Positions 1 through 6,217 of a stretch of DNA of 10,656 bases are shown here, one piece after another; position 1 is the first letter of the stretch; each line of letters opens with the position of its first letter. The position numbers and the translations under genes were made by a program. This DNA is from an uncultured Clostridia bacterium (GTDB lineage Bacteria > Bacillota > Clostridia > TANB77 > CAG-508). The notes beneath the pieces were generated by a model, which made no database searches, had not been told where the DNA came from, and saw only the letters and a list, made by a program, of their open reading frames with translations. The stretch covers positions 1 to 10,656 of the forward strand of contig CALXSO010000128.1 of the NCBI GenBank assembly GCA_944391155.1. The letters run 5' to 3'.

Positions 1-297
1 CAAGGAGGTGGAGTTGCAGCACCAGTAGGAGGTCAAATATTTAGTGAAATATTGCCATATTTAGAGGTAAGTCAAGGAAATCAAGATGAAGTAGAAATTA
101 TAAATCAAGTTGTTGTTCCCGAATTAGAAGGAAAAACGGTGAAAGAGGCAAAGCAAATAGCAAAGGAAAACAACATAAATTTAGTAATAGAAAGTGAGAC
201 AGAAAATTTAGATGAAGAAAATGTAGTAATAAAAGAACAGACACCAAAGGCAGGGATTGTAATTAATGAGGGGACTAATGTTTATTGTAGCATATAA
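1..297 (+). CDS. Penicillin-binding protein transpeptidase with PASTA domain, C-terminal part (SpoVD/PBP2-like)
   Basis: This is the last 98 codons of a gene that begins before the window; the frame is open from base 1 to the TAA at 295-297. The first residues read GGGVAAPVGGQIFSEILPYL, the usual end of the transpeptidase domain in class B penicillin-binding proteins, which cross-link peptidoglycan on the outer face of the membrane. After a short linker, residues about 36-97 form one PASTA domain, beginning VVVPELEGKTVKEA and ending in a typical GTNVYCSI strand. PASTA domains bind muropeptides or beta-lactam-like ligands. A single C-terminal PASTA domain is common in SpoVD, the sporulation-specific PBP of Bacilli and Clostridia, but vegetative PBPs can look the same. 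The catalytic motifs lie outside the window, so the subtype is not assigned. A terminator-like hairpin follows about 100 bases downstream. Confidence 0.88.
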   Translation, partial: QGGGVAAPVGGQIFSEILPYLEVSQGNQDEVEIINQVVVPELEGKTVKEAKQIAKENNINLVIESETENLDEENVVIKEQTPKAGIVINEGTNVYCSI

Positions 298-396
298 ATA
301 AATCCAGACTATTTTACGAAATTCCCCTTGAACAATAATCCAAAATAGCTAGATTAAGCCTTATATAAGGGGAGCACCAAGAAAAATATAGTTGGG

Positions 397-422
397 AGCC
401 GAGGAAATTTCCCTCGGCTTTT
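397..422 (+). terminator. Rho-independent terminator after the PBP gene
   Basis: AGCCGAGG (397-404) pairs perfectly with CCTCGGCT (412-419) across a 7-base loop, and the stem runs into TTTT at 419-422. It is the most GC-rich stem in the window, standing out in a very AT-rich region. The short T-run is the weak point. It would end the transcript of the penicillin-binding protein gene or of a small RNA lying between 298 and 422. Confidence 0.72.
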
Positions 423-539
423 GATGGAGTGTAAATATATGCTTATGTCATAGAAAAAGTGATTTGAGTTTATAAAGTGAAATTTAGTTTGAACAGTAAT
501 TGTTATGTAGTTAATTGTAAGAATTTATTATAAAATAAC

Positions 540-567
540 TTGATAGTTAGAACTTTTTTATGATAAT
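540..567 (+). promoter_or_regulatory. Candidate sigma-A-type promoter for the Spx/ArsC-like gene
   Basis: TTGATA at 540-545 and GATAAT at 562-567 are separated by 16 bases and read towards the gene starting at 647, lying downstream of a terminator. In sequence this AT-rich such matches also arise by chance. A weaker alternative is TTTACA at 600-605 with TAATAA at 622-627, but that lies very close to the ribosome binding site. Confidence 0.35.
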
Positions 568-646
568 ATAAAAACAGAAAAATTGCGAAATAAAACTTTT
601 TTACAATGTGTAGATTATATTTAATAAATTTTAAAGGAGTGAAATA

Positions 647-1003
647 ATGAAAGTAATATTTATAGAATATCCTAAATGTTCAACTTGTCAAAAGGCAAAG
701 AAATGGTTAGAAAATAATAAAGTAAAATTTACAGATAGACATATATTAGAGGATACACCAACAAAAGAGGAATTAAAAAGTTGGATAGAAAAAAGTCAAT
801 ATGATATTAAAAAATTTTTTAACACTAGTGGTTTAAAATACAAAGAATTAAATTTAAAAGAAAAATTATCTAAAATGACAGAAGAGGAAAAAATAGAATT
901 ATTATCATCAGATGGAATGTTAATAAAAAGACCATTATTAATAACTGATGAAAAAATTTTGATAGGTTTCAAAGAAAAAGAGTGGCAAGAATTATTGAAA
1001 TAA
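647..1003 (+). CDS. Spx/ArsC-family thioredoxin-fold protein (arsenate reductase family)
   Basis: The 118-residue protein has the length and fold signature of the ArsC/Spx/YffB family. The N-terminal strand is followed by YPKCSTCQKAKKWL with a CXXC pair (Cys11, Cys14), then RHILEDTPT (Arg31) and, near the end, LIKRPLLITDEKILIGFKEKEW with the family's RP motif at 95-96. In Spx and MgsR the CXXC pair is a redox switch that controls binding to the RNA polymerase alpha subunit. In ArsC proper, a single Cys reduces arsenate using glutathione or glutaredoxin. The CXXC arrangement favours the Spx-like, non-ArsC side, but regulator and reductase cannot be told apart from sequence alone. The start is set by AAAGGAG at 633-639. 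The next gene begins 32 bases after the stop, so they are probably co-transcribed. Confidence 0.85.
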   Translation: MKVIFIEYPKCSTCQKAKKWLENNKVKFTDRHILEDTPTKEELKSWIEKSQYDIKKFFNTSGLKYKELNLKEKLSKMTEEEKIELLSSDGMLIKRPLLITDEKILIGFKEKEWQELLK

Positions 1004-1035
1004 AATTGTAAATAATATATGTAAGGAGGTCTACT

Positions 1036-1827
1036 ATGCCAAAACAAATATTAGCAGAACTTTTAAGGAAAGAACAAATAATAAAAGATGTATATAAATT
1101 TACAATAAAAGCGGAAGAAATAGTGAAATTAGCAAAACCAGGTAATTTTATAGAAATAAAAGTTAATAATCAAACAGAGCCATTTTTAAGAAGACCAATT
1201 AGTATATATAATATTGAGGTTGAACATGGAATATTAGAGTTTATATTCCAAGTAAAAGGGAAAGGAACCCAAATTTTGGCACAAAAAAATATAGGGGAGA
1301 AAATAGATATAATTGGTCCATTAGGGTATGGAACATTTAAAATAGGGGATAAAACAAATGTTGCAATAATTGGTGGAGGAATAGGTATATTTCCATTGTA
1401 TGAATTAGCGAAACAAATAACAGAACAGAAAAAAAGAGTAAATGGATACTTAGGTTTTAGAACTAAAGATTTAGTAATGCTAGAAAATGAATTTACTAAG
1501 ATTACAAATAATTTAACAATAACAACAGATGATGGAACATATGGAAAAAATGGTTTTGCGATAAATTATTTAATAGAAGATATGAAAAAAGAAAAATATG
1601 AATGTATATATGCTTGTGGACCACTTCCTATGTTAAGGTCATTGCAAGAGTATGCAAATAAAAATAATATTGAATGTCAAATTTCATTAGAAGAAAAAAT
1701 GGGATGTGGATTAGGTGTTTGTTTAGGATGTGCAGTGAAAACTGCTAAAAGTTCTATAGAGTCACCAAAGTATTTTCAAGTCTGCAAAGGTGGACCTGTT
1801 TTTAATTCAAGAGATGTGGAATTTTAA
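1036..1827 (+). CDS. pyrK: PyrK-type dihydroorotate dehydrogenase B electron transfer subunit
   Basis: The 263-residue protein has the full layout of PyrK, the FAD and [2Fe-2S] subunit that lets type 1B dihydroorotate dehydrogenase pass electrons to NAD+. The FAD-binding beta-barrel carries RRPISIYN (52-59). The nucleotide-binding domain carries GGGIGIFP (113-120) and ACGPLPML (193-200). The C-terminal iron-sulfur motif has four cysteines at 224, 229, 232 and 250 (C-X4-C-X2-C-X17-C) and ends in GGPVFNSRDVEF, a typical PyrK tail. The start follows a strong TAAGGAGGT at 1022-1030. It is followed after 127 bases by a PyrD-like gene, so the pair should form a heterotetramer. The other pyrimidine genes are not next to it. 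Because the partner has an altered substrate pocket, the complex may act on something other than dihydroorotate. Confidence 0.88.
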   Translation: MPKQILAELLRKEQIIKDVYKFTIKAEEIVKLAKPGNFIEIKVNNQTEPFLRRPISIYNIEVEHGILEFIFQVKGKGTQILAQKNIGEKIDIIGPLGYGTFKIGDKTNVAIIGGGIGIFPLYELAKQITEQKKRVNGYLGFRTKDLVMLENEFTKITNNLTITTDDGTYGKNGFAINYLIEDMKKEKYECIYACGPLPMLRSLQEYANKNNIECQISLEEKMGCGLGVCLGCAVKTAKSSIESPKYFQVCKGGPVFNSRDVEF

Positions 1828-1903
1828 TTATGAAATTAAGCTAAACTATAAATATAGATTAAATATGAATTCATAAAGTGAGAATAATTTAAAATGGATA
1901 GTA

Positions 1904-1932
1904 TTGTTTCAAATAGTTTTAACTATAAACAA
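1904..1932 (+). promoter_or_regulatory. Hairpin just upstream of the pyrD ribosome binding site
   Basis: TTGTTT (1904-1909) and ATAGTT (1913-1918) pair with AACTAT (1921-1926) and AAACAA (1927-1932). This gives a 12-bp stem with a 3-base bulge (CAA) and a TT loop. It lies 8 bases before the GAGAGGG ribosome binding site at 1941-1947. It could affect mRNA stability or translation of the downstream gene relative to pyrK. The stem is weak and AT-rich, so the role is a guess. Confidence 0.35.
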
Positions 1933-1954
1933 AATTTTAAGAGAGGGATTAAAT

Positions 1955-2863
1955 ATGAATACAAGGATTAATTTTGCAGGAATAGAATTGAAAAATCCTG
2001 TAACTGTAGCAGCGGGAACATTTGGATATGGTAGAGAATTTGCAAATTTTTTCGATTTGGGAAAACTAGGTGCAATTATAACAGAAGGAACATCTTTAAA
2101 AGCTAAAAGTGGAAATAAACCACCTAGAGTATGTGAAGTGTCAAGTGGAATGCTAAGCAGTATAGGACTTCAAAATCCAGGAATAGAATATTTTGCAAAT
2201 AATGAATTACCATTTTTGAGAAAATATGATACAAAAATAATAGTGAATGCTTGTGCAAATTCAGTTGAGGAATTTGTGGAATTATGTAAAATTTTAAATG
2301 ATTTAGATATAGATGGAATAGAGATTAATTCTGCTTGCCCAAATGTAGAAGATAATAATAAAGTATTTGGAAGTACATATGAGAGTATAAAAATGTTAAC
2401 CAAAGCAGTAAGAAAAGAGATTGACAAACCTTTAATTATAAAATTAACGCCAAATGTTGAAAATATAGGGAAAATAGCAAAAGGAGTGGAAGATGGAGGT
2501 GCTGATGCTATTTCTTTAATAGGAACAATTTCAGCAATGAAGATTGATATATATAAAAGAAAACCTATGATAAGTACAAATATTGGTGGATTATCCGGAC
2601 CAGCGATAAAACCAATTGCATTAAGAATGATATATGAGGTGAATCAAAATATAAAAATTCCTATAATGGGTCTAGGGGGTATAGTATCAGGAGAAGATGC
2701 AATAGAATTTATGTTGGCTGGTGCAACGGCAATTTCTATCGGATCTGGAAATTTAATAGATCCATATACGAGCATTAAAACAATAGAGGGGATAGAAGAA
2801 TATATGAGAAAATCTAATATCAAAAATATTTCTGATATTGTTGGAAAGCTAGAATTAAATTAA
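1955..2863 (+). CDS. pyrD: PyrD-type (class 1B) dihydroorotate dehydrogenase-like FMN protein, atypical substrate pocket
   Basis: The 302-residue protein is an FMN TIM barrel of the class 1 dihydroorotate dehydrogenase family, and its PyrK partner lies directly upstream. Seen are AAGTFGYGREF near the N-terminus, GLQNPG (71-76), INSACPNV with the expected catalytic Cys128, IKLTPNV with Lys163, GGLSGPAIKP (211-220) and the FMN-phosphate loop GLGGIVSGEDAIEF (239-252). Compared with PyrDB of Bacillus subtilis and PyrDA of Lactococcus lactis, as I remember them, several active-site residues differ. Glu44 replaces the conserved Lys, Ser68 replaces the orotate-binding Asn of MLNAIGL, Ala127 replaces Ser in NxSCPN, and Gly190 replaces the Asn of INTLxGM. 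Family membership is firm; activity on dihydroorotate is doubtful. The ATG at 1955 is chosen because GAGAGGG (1941-1947) precedes it; an upstream in-frame TTG at 1904 lies inside a hairpin and lacks a binding site. Confidence 0.82.
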   Translation: MNTRINFAGIELKNPVTVAAGTFGYGREFANFFDLGKLGAIITEGTSLKAKSGNKPPRVCEVSSGMLSSIGLQNPGIEYFANNELPFLRKYDTKIIVNACANSVEEFVELCKILNDLDIDGIEINSACPNVEDNNKVFGSTYESIKMLTKAVRKEIDKPLIIKLTPNVENIGKIAKGVEDGGADAISLIGTISAMKIDIYKRKPMISTNIGGLSGPAIKPIALRMIYEVNQNIKIPIMGLGGIVSGEDAIEFMLAGATAISIGSGNLIDPYTSIKTIEGIEEYMRKSNIKNISDIVGKLELN

Positions 2864-2869
2864 TCTCAA

Positions 2870-2921
2870 AATTTTAGAATAAATATTTATATATAAATTT
2901 TTGGGTTTATTCTGCAAAATT
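2870..2921 (+). terminator. Possible AT-rich terminator hairpin after pyrD
   Basis: AATTTT (2870-2875) and AGAATAAA (2876-2883) pair with TTTATTCT (2906-2913) and AAAATT (2916-2921), with a GC bulge on the right arm and a 22-base loop. The stem is long but almost entirely A/T and no clear T-run follows, so it may only stabilise the 3' end. Confidence 0.3.
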
Positions 2922-2974
2922 TAGTCTTACCATCAAAATTATGAAAAATTAATTTAAAATCATAAAAATGGATA

Positions 2975-3003
2975 TTTACAAATATTATTTAATATGATAA
3001 TAT
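2975..3003 (+). promoter_or_regulatory. Candidate promoter for dapF
   Basis: TTTACA at 2975-2980 is followed at a 15-17 base spacing by GATAAT (2996-3001) or TAATAT (2998-3003). It lies about 60 bases upstream of the dapF start and directly before a 28-base palindrome. The AT-rich background makes chance matches likely. Confidence 0.3.
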
Positions 3004-3008
3004 TCAAT

Positions 3009-3036
3009 ATAGAAGAATATAATTATATTTTTCTAT
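3009..3036. promoter_or_regulatory. 28-base near-perfect palindrome before dapF (operator or 5' hairpin)
   Basis: The left arm ATAGAAGAATATAA (3009-3022) is the reverse complement of the right arm TTATATTTTTCTAT (3023-3036) apart from one G/T pair, with no spacer. It falls where transcription from the candidate promoter would begin and ends 14 bases before the dapF ribosome binding site. This position suits an operator bound by a dimeric regulator, or a hairpin at the mRNA 5' end. No regulator family is recognised. Confidence 0.35.
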
Positions 3037-3064
3037 TTAATAATACCTAAAGAGGGTGAATAAG

Positions 3065-3898
3065 ATGATAAAATTTACAAAAATGCAAGGGCTAGGGAAT
3101 GATTATGTCTATATTGATGCCATACATCAAAATATAGAAAATGAATCAACCCTAGCTCAATTTGTTAGTAACAGAAACTTTGGAGTAGGATCAGATGGTT
3201 TAATACTTATATGTAAAAGTGATGTTGCAGATTTTAAGATGAGGATGTTTAATTCTGATGGAACAGAGGCAGAAATGTGTGGAAATGGCATCAGATGTGT
3301 CGGAAAGTTTGTATATGATAAAGGTTTTACAAGTAAGACACAAATTACAATAGAAACATTGGCAGGAATAAAAAAATTAGAATTAAATACGAAAGAAGGA
3401 AAGGTGGAAACAGTAAAAGTAGATATGGGTATGCCAATATTGAAACCAGAAGAAATACCAGTTATTTCTAAGGAAAATCCTGTAAAAAACTTAAAAATTG
3501 AAGTTGATGAAAAAGAATTTATATTTACTTGTGTTTCAATGGGAAATCCACATGCAGTGACAGTAGTAGATAATACAGAAAAATTTGATGTAGAGAAATA
3601 TGGAAAAGTTTTAGAAATAAATAAATTTTTTCCAAAAAGAATAAATGTAGAATTTATTCAATTAATTGATAAAAACAATATAAAAATGAGAGTTTGGGAA
3701 AGAGGAGCAGGAGAAACATTAGCTTGTGGAACAGGTGCATGTGCTAGTGTGGTAGCCTGTGTTTTAAATAAATTCACAGATAGAAATGTAATTGTACAAT
3801 TATTAGGTGGAAAATTAGAAATAGAATGGAACGAGAAAGATAATCACATATATATGACAGGTCCAGCGGTAACTGTTTTTGAAGGAGAATTGTTATAG
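3065..3898 (+). CDS. dapF: Diaminopimelate epimerase
   Basis: The 277-residue protein converts LL-diaminopimelate to meso-diaminopimelate, the direct precursor of lysine and of the peptidoglycan cross-link, in the cytoplasm. It has the usual two-lobed length. The two catalytic cysteines of this cofactor-independent epimerase are both present: Cys72 in EMCGNGIRC and Cys221 in ETLACGTGACAS. Other family motifs seen are MQGLGNDYVYID (7-18), NFGVGSDG (38-45), GNPHAV (160-165) and WERGAGE (211-217). The ATG at 3065 is chosen because AGAGGG (3051-3056) lies 8 bases before it; an in-frame GTG at 3056 overlaps that binding site and is rejected. dapL, which makes its substrate, follows 237 bases downstream in the same direction. 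That gap shows no gene or clear terminator. Confidence 0.96.
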   Translation: MIKFTKMQGLGNDYVYIDAIHQNIENESTLAQFVSNRNFGVGSDGLILICKSDVADFKMRMFNSDGTEAEMCGNGIRCVGKFVYDKGFTSKTQITIETLAGIKKLELNTKEGKVETVKVDMGMPILKPEEIPVISKENPVKNLKIEVDEKEFIFTCVSMGNPHAVTVVDNTEKFDVEKYGKVLEINKFFPKRINVEFIQLIDKNNIKMRVWERGAGETLACGTGACASVVACVLNKFTDRNVIVQLLGGKLEIEWNEKDNHIYMTGPAVTVFEGELL

Positions 3899-4135
3899 GT
3901 TTTTATATAGTATATTTTAGCAGAACAATTATAAATTTAAAAATTAGAAAAAATATAGTCAAATAAATTAATATAATTATAAAAAAGTTTAATTAAAATA
4001 TAAAGTAAAAATTAATAAAAAACGAAGTAAAAATGGGATAGATGATATTTTAATTATATATGTAAGTATTTATATGAATATACAAAAATTAAGGACAATG
4101 TAGAAGAATATGATAAGAAAGGAAAGTGATATATT

Positions 4136-5375
4136 ATGAGTTATATAAATGAAAATTTTTTAGAATTACAGGATAGTTATTTGTTTTCTACTATTGCCAA
4201 AAAAGTAGCAGAATACACAAAAAATAATCCAGAAAAGGAAGTCATAAAATTAGGAATAGGAGATGTAACAAAACCAATAGTGCCAGCTTGTATTGAGGCA
4301 ATGCATAAAGCAGAGGATGAAATAGGCACAGAGTCAGGATTTAAGGGATATGGCCCAGAACAAGGATATGAATTTTTAAGAAAAACAATAGCTTTAAACG
4401 ATTATAAATCAAGAAAAATAGAAATAGATGAAGATGAAATATTTGTATCAGATGGAGCAAAATGCGATTCCCGGAAATATAGTAGATATTTTTGCAAAAG
4501 AAAATAAGGTAGCAATAACTGATCCAGTTTATCCAGTATATTTAGATACAAATGTAATGTCTGGAAGAAGTGGCAAATATGATAGTAAAACAGGAAAATA
4601 TGAAAACATTATATATTTGCCAGTGACAGAAGAAAATAATTTTAAACCAGAATTGCCAAAGGAAAAAGTGGATATAATATATCTATGTTTTCCAAACAAT
4701 CCAACAGGAACAGTTTTAACAAAACAAGAATTAAAAAAATGGATAGACTATGCAAAGGAAAATAAATCAATAATTTTATACGATGCAGCATATGAAGCTT
4801 TCATAGAAGAAGAAAATATACCACACAGTATATATGAAATAGAAGGGGCAAAAGATGTAGCAATAGAGTTCAAAAGCTTTTCAAAAACAGCTGGTTTTAC
4901 AGGAGTAAGATGTGCATATACAATAGTTCCAAAACAACTTAGAGGGTATACAAAAGATGGAAGAGAAATAAGTATAAACAAATTATGGAATAGGAGAACA
5001 ACGACAAAATTCAATGGGGTATCATACATAGTACAAAAAGCAGCAGAAGCAACTTATTCAGAAGAAGGAAAAAAGCAAATAGAAGATAATATAAAATATT
5101 ATAAAGAAAATGCAAAAATAATAAAAAATGGGCTAGAAAAAGTAGGTTTTAAAGTATATGGAGCAATTAATTCCCCATATATTTGGCTAAAAGTACCAGA
5201 AGGAATATCATCATGGGAATTTTTTGATAAACTATTGAATGAAGTTAATGTTGTAGGAACACCAGGAAGCGGTTTTGGACCAAGTGGTGAAGGATATTTT
5301 AGATTAACAGCATTTGCAACAAGAGAAAACACAATAAAAGCTATGCAACGAATTGAAAATTGGAATAGGGATTAA
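4136..5375 (+). CDS. dapL: LL-diaminopimelate aminotransferase, interrupted by a 1-base frameshift
   Basis: Read with one base skipped at 4472, this encodes a 412-residue PLP fold-type I aminotransferase of normal DapL length. DapL makes LL-diaminopimelate directly from tetrahydrodipicolinate with glutamate as amino donor, bypassing the succinyl or acetyl route. Motifs in order are KLGIGDVTKP (38-47), GYGPEQGY (71-78), FVSDGAKCDSGN spanning the break (103-114), CFPNNPTGT (184-192), YDAAYEAF (215-222), SFSKTAGFTGVR with the PLP Lys250 (247-257+), and GEGYFRLTAF with the substrate-binding Arg389. As written, the first frame ends at 4507 after 123 codons, and the second frame carries the rest with no ribosome binding site of its own. 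Both halves are fully conserved, so this is either a sequencing or assembly error or a very recent mutation. AAAGGAAAG at 4118-4126 supports the ATG at 4136. Confidence 0.93.
4469..4475 (+). other. Frameshift site inside dapL (extra C in a CCC run)
   Basis: The frame reads GAT (4466-4468), TCC (4469-4471), then CGG, which leaves the DapL frame and stops at 4507. Dropping one C from 4470-4472 restores GAT TCC GGA AAT, giving the expected DSGN at the PLP-binding region. The run is only three bases long, so it is not a classic homopolymer error site. Confidence 0.85.
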
Positions 5376-5442
5376 TGAACATACCTTGCAATTTCTAAAA
5401 ATAAGAATTAATGGATATATCTTAAAATTTCTATTTTTAGAA
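5371..5442. repeat. 36-bp imperfect tandem repeat, two copies, overlapping the dapL stop codon
   Basis: Unit 1 (5371-5406) and unit 2 (5407-5442) both begin ATTAATG and share CTT and AATTTCTA at the same offsets; 25 of 36 positions agree. Unit 1 includes the dapL TAA, so the duplication began at or over the end of the gene. Unit 2 diverges from unit 1 in a way that creates a strong hairpin. Confidence 0.5.
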
Positions 5443-5449
5443 ATTTTAA
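5422..5449 (+). terminator. Terminator-like hairpin after dapL
   Basis: TTAAAATTTCTA (5422-5433) pairs perfectly with TAGAAATTTTAA (5438-5449) around a TTTT loop, giving a 12-bp stem 46 bases after the dapL stop. It is AT-rich and lacks a following T-run beyond the stem itself, so termination is plausible but unproven. Confidence 0.42.
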
Positions 5450-5664
5450 TGAAGGAGCATGAAACAACTAAAAAAATTATAAAAATTTAAATGTTAAAAA
5501 TTAGTCAGAATGATTGATTAAGAGAAGAGAAAGTATAGTGATTATAAAATTTAAACTATAAAATGGAAAATATGAAATATAAAATTATGTAAAATATTTT
5601 TATTTAATTAGCATTTTATAGGTATATTTTAAATAATCTTTTATACTTTCTTTTTTTATTGTAT

Positions 5665-5804
5665 AGGAAACAATATGAAACTTTAAGTTTGCAGTTTTTA
5701 AAGTGAAAATAAATGTTTAATTTTTTATTTTCAAAGGAAATAATATGAAACTTTAAGTTATGCAGACTTAAAGTGAAAGTAAATCTCTGAAATTTTATTT
5801 TCAA
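5665..5804. repeat. 70-bp tandem repeat, two copies, each with two hairpins
   Basis: Units 5665-5734 and 5735-5804 are exactly 70 bases each, both starting AGGAAAYAATATGAAACTTT and ending TTATTTTCAA. Each unit holds two stems. The first is ACTTTAAGT with ACTTAAAGT in unit 2 (5750-5758 and 5766-5774), shortened in unit 1. The second is GAAAATAAA with TTTATTTTC in unit 1 (5705-5713 and 5724-5732). In unit 2 one A-T pair of this second stem becomes a G-T wobble, which keeps the fold in RNA. Each copy also contains a micro-frame ATG AAA CTT TAA. The rest of 5450-5664 shows only AT-rich sequence with no gene. The role is unknown. Confidence 0.8.
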
Positions 5805-5824
5805 AAGAAAAATCGGATTTTATC

Positions 5825-5852
5825 TTGATACTATTTGGATTTTCCGTATATA
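5825..5852 (+). promoter_or_regulatory. Candidate promoter for the polysaccharide operon
   Basis: TTGATA at 5825-5830 and TATATA at 5847-5852 are 16 bases apart (TATAAC at 5849-5854 gives 18). It reads toward the aminotransferase gene and lies just after the 70-bp repeats. It would give an unusually long 5' leader of about 360 bases, as is common for polysaccharide operons under antitermination control. Confidence 0.42.
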
Positions 5853-5854
5853 AC

Positions 5855-6217
5855 AAGAAAAATGACCTATTTTTTCCAAAAAAAAAGTATAAATTTTATG
5901 TAATAATACAAAATAAAAAGGAATAATTTTTTAATAAATATTCTAAATTAGAAATAAATTTTGAAAACCAAAGTTATCATTAGAAATGAAAAAGTTTTTT
6001 TCACAATTTCTCCATCAGAGGACATAGTTTAAGCCCAGTTAGTATTTTTAACAATATCAATTTCAACATAAAACATAAAAAGTACCACATTTCAAACAAA
6101 TTAATAACTGTGACAACTTCCATTAGTATTCGTCCTCATATCCTTGCAGGACACAAAAAATTCAAAGAAAGGAGTGTATGGTTATTTAAGTTATTAAATA
6201 TATCATACAAGGTTTTT
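5855..6217 (+). other. Long gene-free leader before the polysaccharide operon
   Basis: No gene is recognised here. The sequence is A/T-rich, with poly-A around 5878-5888 and poly-T around 5994-6000. Near its end it becomes less AT-rich, and a strong ribosome binding site, GAAAGGAGTG (6167-6176), is followed by ATG at 6178, which opens a three-codon frame ending in TAA. In the aminotransferase frame the sequence is open back to a GTG at 6110, but those 36 codons resemble nothing I know and have no binding site. Confidence 0.45.

Larger units (their letters stand above)
298..646. other. Gene-free stretch with possible structured RNA downstream of the PBP gene
   Basis: No convincing gene is seen in these 349 bases. 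The first part could fold. CCCCTT at 324-329 can pair with AAGGGG at 367-372. A 12-base perfect palindrome, CCTTATATAAGG, sits at 359-370 and competes with that pairing. A terminator-like hairpin follows at 397-422. This may be only the 3' untranslated region of the PBP transcript, or a small RNA ending at the terminator. It does not match any riboswitch or T-box consensus that I recognise. The second half, about 430-640, is plain AT-rich sequence holding a candidate promoter for the next gene. Confidence 0.4.

Noticed and set aside
298..422. T-box or known riboswitch
   Set aside because: The T-box sequence AGGGUGG-ACCGCG and other consensus cores known to me are absent, and the nearest downstream gene lies beyond the terminator and a separate candidate promoter.
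796..1047. Minus-strand open frame opposite the Spx/ArsC-like gene
   Set aside because: It lies fully across a well supported gene and has no recognisable motif. Similar shadows opposite pyrD, dapL and the aminotransferase gene were rejected for the same reason.
4466..4475. Programmed +1 frameshift in dapL
   Set aside because: DapL is not known to use one, there is no stimulatory element visible, and a single-base error or recent mutation explains it more simply. It is kept only as a checkable alternative.
5616..5804. A 62-codon open frame on the minus strand across the 70-bp repeats
   Set aside because: It is made of the repeat itself, whose period of 70 is not a multiple of three. There is no ribosome binding site, and the composition is Phe/Lys/Leu-rich low complexity.
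5665..5804. CRISPR array
   Set aside because: There are only two units, directly adjacent with no unique spacers, and no cas genes nearby.
6018..6136. Inverted pair GAGGAC (6018-6023) and GTCCTC (6131-6136), considered as ends of an invertible promoter segment
   Set aside because: Only six bases match, flanks do not pair, and no recombinase gene is in the window. Too weak to support phase variation.
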